DNA of 64,000 nucleotides from Narthecium ossifragum (taxonomy: Eukaryota; Streptophyta; Magnoliopsida; Dioscoreales; Nartheciaceae), in the NCBI GenBank assembly GCA_963920575.1, contig OY986968.1, positions 28,053,904 to 28,117,903 of the forward strand. Direction: 5' to 3'. The translations under genes and the position numbers were made by a program. Below are positions 57,775 through 64,000 of the stretch, one piece after another (position 1 is the stretch's first letter; each line of letters starts with the position of its first letter). The notes below the pieces were generated by a model that saw only the letters and a list, made by a program, of their open reading frames with translations, ran no database searches and was not told the DNA's origin.

Positions 57775-60700
57775 CTATTGTTCTTCATTGGACCCCTTCT
57801 TTTCCAGGCCTCCTTGCTGAGACAACGAGGTAGATAAGTTACAAGCATTGGCACCATTATAAGAATCCAAGTTTTGGCTATCATCTTCTGCCATGTTCTT
57901 GCAGTCACTAACCAGGATCAGATGATCGCCGTCTCTTATAACTGCTACATCATCGATCTCGGCTCCGTCTTTGGTGAGGATTTTGCTAGGTGAAAACCCA
58001 AACTTCTTACCACCAACATGCAGGAGCTCCTCCAGCGATTCTGGAAGTAGAATGAGTTTGCCGGTGGCGTTGGCCTTCTCAGGGCAGCTGATCGTCACGC
58101 GGAGTTGGGGAAGTTGGTAGCCATCATGATGCTGGCGGTGGCAGTTGCCGACCCCTCTGTTGAAGGACCTTGCACCGACCATAGGAGAGCGAGGGGAGCC
58201 AGTCCCACCTGCATGGGCTGCTGACATGATACCAAACAGCGAATTCTGGAAGTCACTCGTCCTTCTCTTATGATGTACATTTGCCAGAAACTTATCTGCT
58301 GACATCCGTGTGCCGCCTTCTTGGAAGGATAGACGCAAACCGGGAGGACCATTTGGAGGCCTAGGAATTACACGGATGAATAGAGGGGGGCTACTTGTGG
58401 ATTTTGCTTTGTTATCACTGTCCTCATCTTGAAAGAGAGCTTTGATCTCCTCATGTCCCTGCTGATCAGCCAACTTCCTCGGAGTCCAGCCAAGGTTGTT
58501 GGGCTTGTCTATGTCCGAGCCTTGTTTGATCAAGAATCTGACGAGTTCTCGATTTCCTTCACAGACTGCAAGGTGGAGGGCAGTGTTCCCGTCGCTCTTT
58601 GGAATGGTTACATCTCCTCCATAACGAATGATGTCCTCCAAGAGCTCTAAGCTGCTCTGCTCAGCAGCTGTACACGCATACAGGCCCACATCGCCACATG
58701 AGATATCTGCTCCGTTTTCTACCAGCAACCTGATCACAGCCTCATGCTTTCCCAGGATTGCCTCCCATAAAGGAACACTTCCGCGTGAATCTGCTCGATT
58801 AAAGTTGTGGTTAGCTATGTGCCAGCTAATGCACTTTGGCTTATTAAGAGGTATCATTACAGCATTCGGCATTAGCTAGGCAGGATAGCTTGTGGTAGAA
58901 GGTTAAGACCAGACCGAAACAAGCATTTTTAAGACGGGTCCATGCAAAGATTAGGAGGAAACAAATAAAGAGCACCGTAACAGTGTGCACAAATGAGTGC
59001 ATAGAATTAGAACAACACATATACAACACCAACTAAAAGCTTACAAGCTCAACTAGGGAGTTCTGTGATCTATCAGAGAGCATACCACATTCCTTTCACA
59101 TGCAATCTGAGATAGAAACATACCTTTGCTGTTCGGATCTGCGCCATTATCTAGCAGGAGACGAACACAACTTTCGACCCCTCTTGATGCTGCAGTGTGC
59201 TACTCATGACATGGAGACATAGAAAACTTATAATTCAGCATTTACTTTGAATGGGAAGACATGTAGAGTTGAAAAGAGAGAATTTCCCAACCAATGCTGT
59301 GCGCCCATTATTGTCTGTTTCATTTGGATCCAAACCACGCCTCAAAAGTTGGCACAATAACAAATCATCTCCTCTGATTACAGCGAAGCAAAGAGTAAGA
59401 GGTAAGTCTGACCGACCTCGAGCAAGCATGTTCTCTGTTTCCCTGAAGACTCCTTCCATTATCGGATCCTTCTGCTCTTTCAGGTACTGTACGAACAGAC
59501 ACATGACAATTAGTCTTCTGCCCTTATAAAACTCCAAAAAGCACAAAGGATTCCCCCCTGAGATGATTTAGAGGTGCATGATATAAGAACGATTTTCTGA
59601 ATTTCCTGGCTTGTTTTCCCAATTACAACTTTGTATCTCAAACACCAAATATAGACACTAACAGGTTTAAAGCATGGTTTGGCTCAGAAGAATGCAGAAC
59701 TGATCAAGGGCAAACCTAAAAGTTTAAGTGGAGAGGTAAAGAGTTAGATGTGGTCTCTAATCAGAGTGGTGACAAATTAAGATGTGTGACTGGTTATCGA
59801 TCAAGTACAGAGTTTGATTATGCTGGCATGCAGGATCACATGTCTGGAGGATGTCTTGTAGATCACCAACCATGCATGTGAAGCAATGACATCCTGTTGC
59901 TGATAAAATGCATTGCCAAGCCGAGTCAGAAAATACAAAATTATGAATACCAGGTGCATGTGTCAAAAGAAATGCAGCCAAAGGCATGTGCACATTAGGT
60001 TGAGTTGACAAACAAAAGATCACCTAAGTGGCACGCTCCCATAAGAAGTGCTTGATCAAGTGGACTCAGAAGAACAGGTACCATTCTATTCTATCGTCAA
60101 CAAATATGCAAATAGCAAGGAAACTTTGTCCAACTATAATGCAACTTTTAGGGGCAAAGATCGAAACTGAAGAGCAAGTTCCTTAGTTCTGATTTTAAAA
60201 ATAATAAGAGCATAGTTGCTAGGTATCTTTTTTACCTATCCAAAAGGGCTTATCGCTCTACTGACCTGAAGAAGGTTGTTCATGATTATTGTCCCATCAC
60301 CAATATTGGACTGAACTATACTTAGGAAAGAAGTACGATTTAAACGCAGCAGTTGGCACAACTTCTTGGTGCGTACTGTGAACAGCTGGGGTCTGTAACA
60401 AAGTACTCCAATCTCTCCAACAAGGTCACCTGTGGTGGCTTCCTGAACGGTCTGCAAAGGAAATGACCTTATTCTCAGAGAACTTGCCTAACTATTGTAT
60501 TGGTTCTTATATGGCTCATTTGAAGTGAGTTTATGACACTGAACTCAATCAAATCTTGCCTGTTCTATTCCGTTCTTGTAATTCACCAAATCCTGAAAAT
60601 AAGATTGATGGATCAAAGGGAAAAGTCAACACAAGAAGTAAAATCAGTTTCACATGGAAACAAACCAAAGTACTAAAATAATTTACATAGTTGACTAAAT

Positions 60701-63253
60701 GCTTTGTATTGGAAGGTGCTATGTGCCTACCACAGTGCCAGTCACTAGTATGTAAAAATCAGTTGGAGCTTCATTCTGCAAGATTACATCTTCCCGGGGA
60801 GGAAAATACTCGGCTTTCATCTCAGAAACCTTCACAAAATATATGCAAACAACATGTGGTACTGTAAGTAATAATCAAAAAGCTCACAAAGTGAGCGCTG
60901 AGATGGTAGACACTAATACTCACTAGCTGGAAAAGCAAATCACTGGAAACACCCCGGAATAAGTACACATTAGTGACAAGGGAGTAAAATAGGTGATGAG
61001 AAATGCTAGACCGGATAGCTTTGGGAAGGGCGTCAAGAGTCTCCTGCTGTTGAAGCCCCTCGGAGTCTGTTCTGAACTTTAAACATAAGTGTGCAAGCAT
61101 CTGATCTTGCAGCCGAACTGGGAGCTGGTTTCTGTGTGCAAATCCAGAGGCAGCTTGGATTGTATCCCTCTGCAGTTCGATAAGCAATACAAACACTAAA
61201 AGGATGTGAATACCAAAGTTAGAAACATTATCACCCATACTCTTAAGCAACAAACCCTGAAATTCTAGTGAGCAGAACTCACAAATTTTTGAGTTCGGCT
61301 AGACCAATGGACAACCAAATTGGTCATATTTCCAATCAGGTATGCCGTCAAGCCCAGGTTGAAGAGCATGTAAATGGTGTCAAAAATCATCTCGCTTGTA
61401 TTTTGTGCATGCAAGTCACCATATCCAACAGTACTTAGAGTAGTGATTGACCAGTACATTGCTGTCCAATACCGGACCCACAAGTTCTTGTCATGGAAGT
61501 TTGGCATAGCAGCCCCAATCCATGTCTGATTAGGGTCGATGTACCTCGCAGCAAGAAGATAATAGAAGCAACCCGCACAGTGGACAGCAAACAGAGTCAC
61601 CTGCAGCCATCGATAACCAAGCAAGAGAAGAGCTCTTGAGAAGTAATTTAAGAGCATGTATAAAGGAGAACGTCACCAATTCACATAACAAGATACTTAC
61701 ACATATAAGTTTCGCGCATCGAACCCAAAAGTAGTTGAAATTCCTGTCTTTCTCTAATCTGAAATTTCAAATATGTTAGTTATTAGAACTTGAAATGTAT
61801 GCCAGAAAACTCAGAATGTCTGTGAAAAAAAATAAGAGTAAGCTTTGATAGAAATAAGAGTCTCGACAGAATGAAATATTATATTAGAAGAATGCATTAA
61901 TGCATAGTAATCTCACAAGATGTATAAGCTGTTTTGCCATGGAGTATTAGCCATGGAGTATTATTAAGCCCAAAATTAATATTCTAAACGCTAAAAAGTC
62001 GAGCTATTTGAGATGAAAATGAATGTGTATTCACTAGCAGAAAACCATGGCATACCGAGCAAAGAGTGCACCAACTCTTCGGAGGCGCCAAAGCCGAAGC
62101 ATGTTGAAGTATCCATATGACTGAAGTTTTGGAGGTAGAATTTGGTGAGCTAGTTCAGAAGGGATAGTGGAGATAACATCCAGAAAAAACCAGCTGGTTG
62201 TATATTTCCAGGCAATCTGTTTAGGATTGTCTACAAGAAGAAAAGTCGTTTTATCCTGATAGGCTAAAAAGAAGGTCAACACTATGTCAATAGCAAAAAG
62301 CCCGTTGACTATGTTATCGGTTATAGCTAGAACTTCGTTTGGTGTCTCAAGGAACCCAAATTCTAATGGAGATACCCAGGCGGTGTAGATGACCAAAAGA
62401 ACTAGAAAAGTCTCCCAAGCTCTGCAAAAGCCAGTAAAGTGATTTTAGTATTGATGCCATAAGTTCAAGTTTATTTGTTTCCTCTAAAATTTGTAGCATG
62501 ATTAATACATAATCAAACAAATGGCAATTGAAAGAAAGCATTTTATCTTGCCACAAATGAAAAGATGGAAAGGTAGTGATCGTTACTGTCTAGTATCCAA
62601 ACTCTATAATAACGTATAAAACATATGAAGAAACACATCTTTCTCGAATGTCAACTGATTGAATTCCCACCAACCGCAAAGCATCAGCAATTATGCTCCG
62701 AACAAGCATCAAATTCTGGCCAAAATTCTCATACAATAGTTTTAGAAGTAAAGGGGCGAAAAGAACCTAAGAACATAACCATCTTAGTTTGTTCCATCTA
62801 GTGTTGATAAAACCTAACTATCAAGCCAAAAGATTGCACCTTAGATATGTCAAAGAAACCAAGGTTAAACTCTGCATATATCTTGCAACAAGTCTTTAAC
62901 AATCGACATTCTGTAATGTTCGGTACAAAAGTTTCTTCCTACAAAGCAGCACTCAAGGAAAGAAAAAGGAAGGTGCGCAATGCCCCCAAAAACTCTAAAT
63001 TCTTCAAGGAAACCCAAAACCAACACCAGTTAACATATCAAGAACAAGAACCCAAGAACCCACCTTGGGGCATAAGAATTAGAGCATACCTATATCGTCG
63101 ATCATACGGCGAAATAATGAACCTTTTTAACCTCAACCTTCGATTACTCCTCGCCCCTAGCGGCGGCAATATCCCAGTCGTCAAGCTGTAATGGCTCTCA
63201 TCCAGCGACAAGTCATTCTCCGCCTCGTACCCGCACATCACCGGAAACGTCAT
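57775..63253 (-). CDS. AKT1: AKT1-like Shaker inward-rectifier K+ channel, with a 2-bp frameshift in the ankyrin region
   Basis: Eleven exons: 63090-63253, 62056-62421, 61701-61758, 61283-61600, 60924-61169, 60731-60829, 60560-60592, 60266-60451, 59292-59486, 59124-59201, 57775-58790. AKT1 channels carry root K+ uptake. Seen in order: [19 protein letters not shown]-terminus, S1-S4 with [14 protein letters not shown], the pore [10 protein letters not shown] (GYGD 255-258), the C-linker [16 protein letters not shown], a cyclic-nucleotide-binding domain, ankyrin repeats from about 520 and a C-terminal KHA domain ([20 protein letters not shown]). The 33-nt exon 7 is followed by a GC donor (CAG then GCAAG). 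Exon 10 is 78 nt; a duplicated AG at 59157-59162 shifts the frame and gives a TAG after residue 571, where an intact product would have 918 residues. Exon 11 is otherwise fully open. Confidence 0.9.
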
Positions 63254-63681
63254 CCTCTTCTTCCTCTCCCCAATCCTCCCCCCTCGATGTCGCTTCCTCT
63301 ATCTTCTTATTCGACAAAATAGATCCAAGAAGACCAGGAGATCACCAAATGCCCCTCCAATGCCACCACCGCCCGAGAACCCCAAATCCCTAAAAATAGC
63401 CCATCTTCGTCCCCAATGGGCTATTTTGTTGTGAAGAAACCAGAGTTCCCTCGCCTGTCGTCCCTCCCTCCGAGAACCATGGAACCAACACCTGGCCGAT
63501 CCCCTCCGTTCAATACCCGCGTCCCCTCTGCCTTTATAGTTACCGTTGCTGCAGTAAAATTACGAACGTACCCCTTACTATTTCGGATCATTGCCGCGTA
63601 TTTAAATTAAGATAAGTCCACAAAAAATGAGAGAGAGGAGAGCCTACCAACAAACTCTCTTGTTAATTGTTATGCTTAAGG
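63254..63681. other. 5' flank of the AKT1-like gene
   Basis: Contains the promoter and 5' UTR of the minus-strand channel gene. The pyrimidine-rich plus strand near 63255-63300 (TCTTCTTCCTCTCCCC) reads GA-rich in the leader. No gene seen. Confidence 0.5.
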
Positions 63682-64000
63682 TCATTGTGAGACTATTTGA
63701 CGAAGTACTGCAGCTTCGACGATGAGCCTAAAGGCAGCGGGGATGTCGCCGGTGAGCTGGTTCTGCATCAGATGCAGAACTGTCAGCTGTGAACAATTGG
63801 CGATGCTCGCGGGGATTGCTCCCTCGAGCGAGTTGTAGCTCAGGTTGAGGTTACGCAGCCGCTGCAGCCCGCCGATGTCCGGTGGGATCACGTCGGAGAG
63901 GTGATTGCCCATGAGACGGATCGTTTGGAGGAATGTGAGGTTACCAACGGAGGGAGAGATGTAGCCGGCCAGGCTCCGGGAGACGAGATCCAGAGAGATG
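63682..64000 (-). CDS. LRR receptor-kinase-like gene, C-terminal part of an LRR segment (partial at the window edge)
   Basis: The minus-strand frame is open from the window edge to a TGA at 63682-63684. It reads LDLVSRSLAGYISPSVGNLT, then LQRLRNLNLSYNSLEGAIPA, then LTVLHLMQNQLTGDIPAAFR, typical plant extracellular LRRs (LxxLxLxxNxLxGxIP) as in the LRR-XII (EFR/Xa21-like) receptors. After the last repeat the frame departs from the LRR pattern (LIVEAAVLRQIVSQ) and stops, so this is probably a truncated gene or an unspliced exon end; no transmembrane or kinase sequence follows. Confidence 0.7.
   Translation of the reverse strand, partial: ISLDLVSRSLAGYISPSVGNLTFLQTIRLMGNHLSDVIPPDIGGLQRLRNLNLSYNSLEGAIPASIANCSQLTVLHLMQNQLTGDIPAAFRLIVEAAVLRQIVSQ

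Overview
The window is nuclear DNA from a flowering plant. It holds intron-rich, plant-specific genes (a Shaker K+ channel with a KHA tail, a BOR borate exporter, a type-3 DXS, a 3-ketoacyl-CoA synthase, an IDA-like peptide) in a matrix of nested DNA transposons, LINE fragments and microsatellites. GC-rich first exons (RPT6, the secreted barrel protein, the IDA-like gene) and a GC-rich captured KCS fragment suggest a monocot, but I cannot name the species. Two runs of exactly 200 N (25759-25958, 46423-46622) are assembly gaps. All exon structures were read by hand from splice signals and reading-frame continuity.

Layout. 1-220: end of a MULE-type transposase/OTU protein, then about 1.8 kb of AT-rich repeats. 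2000-4531 (+): KCS11-like 3-ketoacyl-CoA synthase. 7592-9687 (-): histone H2A.Z, head to head across about 480 bp with 10169-14476 (+): proteasome ATPase RPT6. 15261-26936: a tandem duplication of a RING-CH membrane E3 ligase gene. Copy 1 (15308-18486) is intact; copy 2 (21781-24934) carries a frameshift. Copy 1 later received a 5'-truncated LINE and a 1.07-kb Tourist-like element, and copy 2 received a Pack-MULE carrying a KCS fragment. 27671-29441: two hAT-type elements. 29784-30284 (-): secreted EG45/PNP-like protein. 32145-38739 (-): type-3 DXS with degenerate active-site motifs. 40435-42271: tandem repeat with a nested hAT copy. 43945-48810: a 4.9-kb inverted repeat with gene-like GC-rich sequence in its loop. 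50826-55792 (+): BOR borate transporter. 56761-57051 (-): IDA-like peptide. 57775-63253 (-): AKT1-like K+ channel with a 2-bp frameshift in its ankyrin region. 63682-64000 (-): edge of an LRR receptor-like gene.

The genes do not form a pathway; they are ordinary separately transcribed plant genes. The most informative feature is the record of transposition. Several elements have exact target-site duplications, and four of the insertions can be compared with an unoccupied counterpart nearby (the paralogous copy, the neighbouring tandem unit, or the opposite inverted-repeat arm), so insertions can be placed in order relative to the duplications. I found no tRNA, rRNA or CRISPR array.
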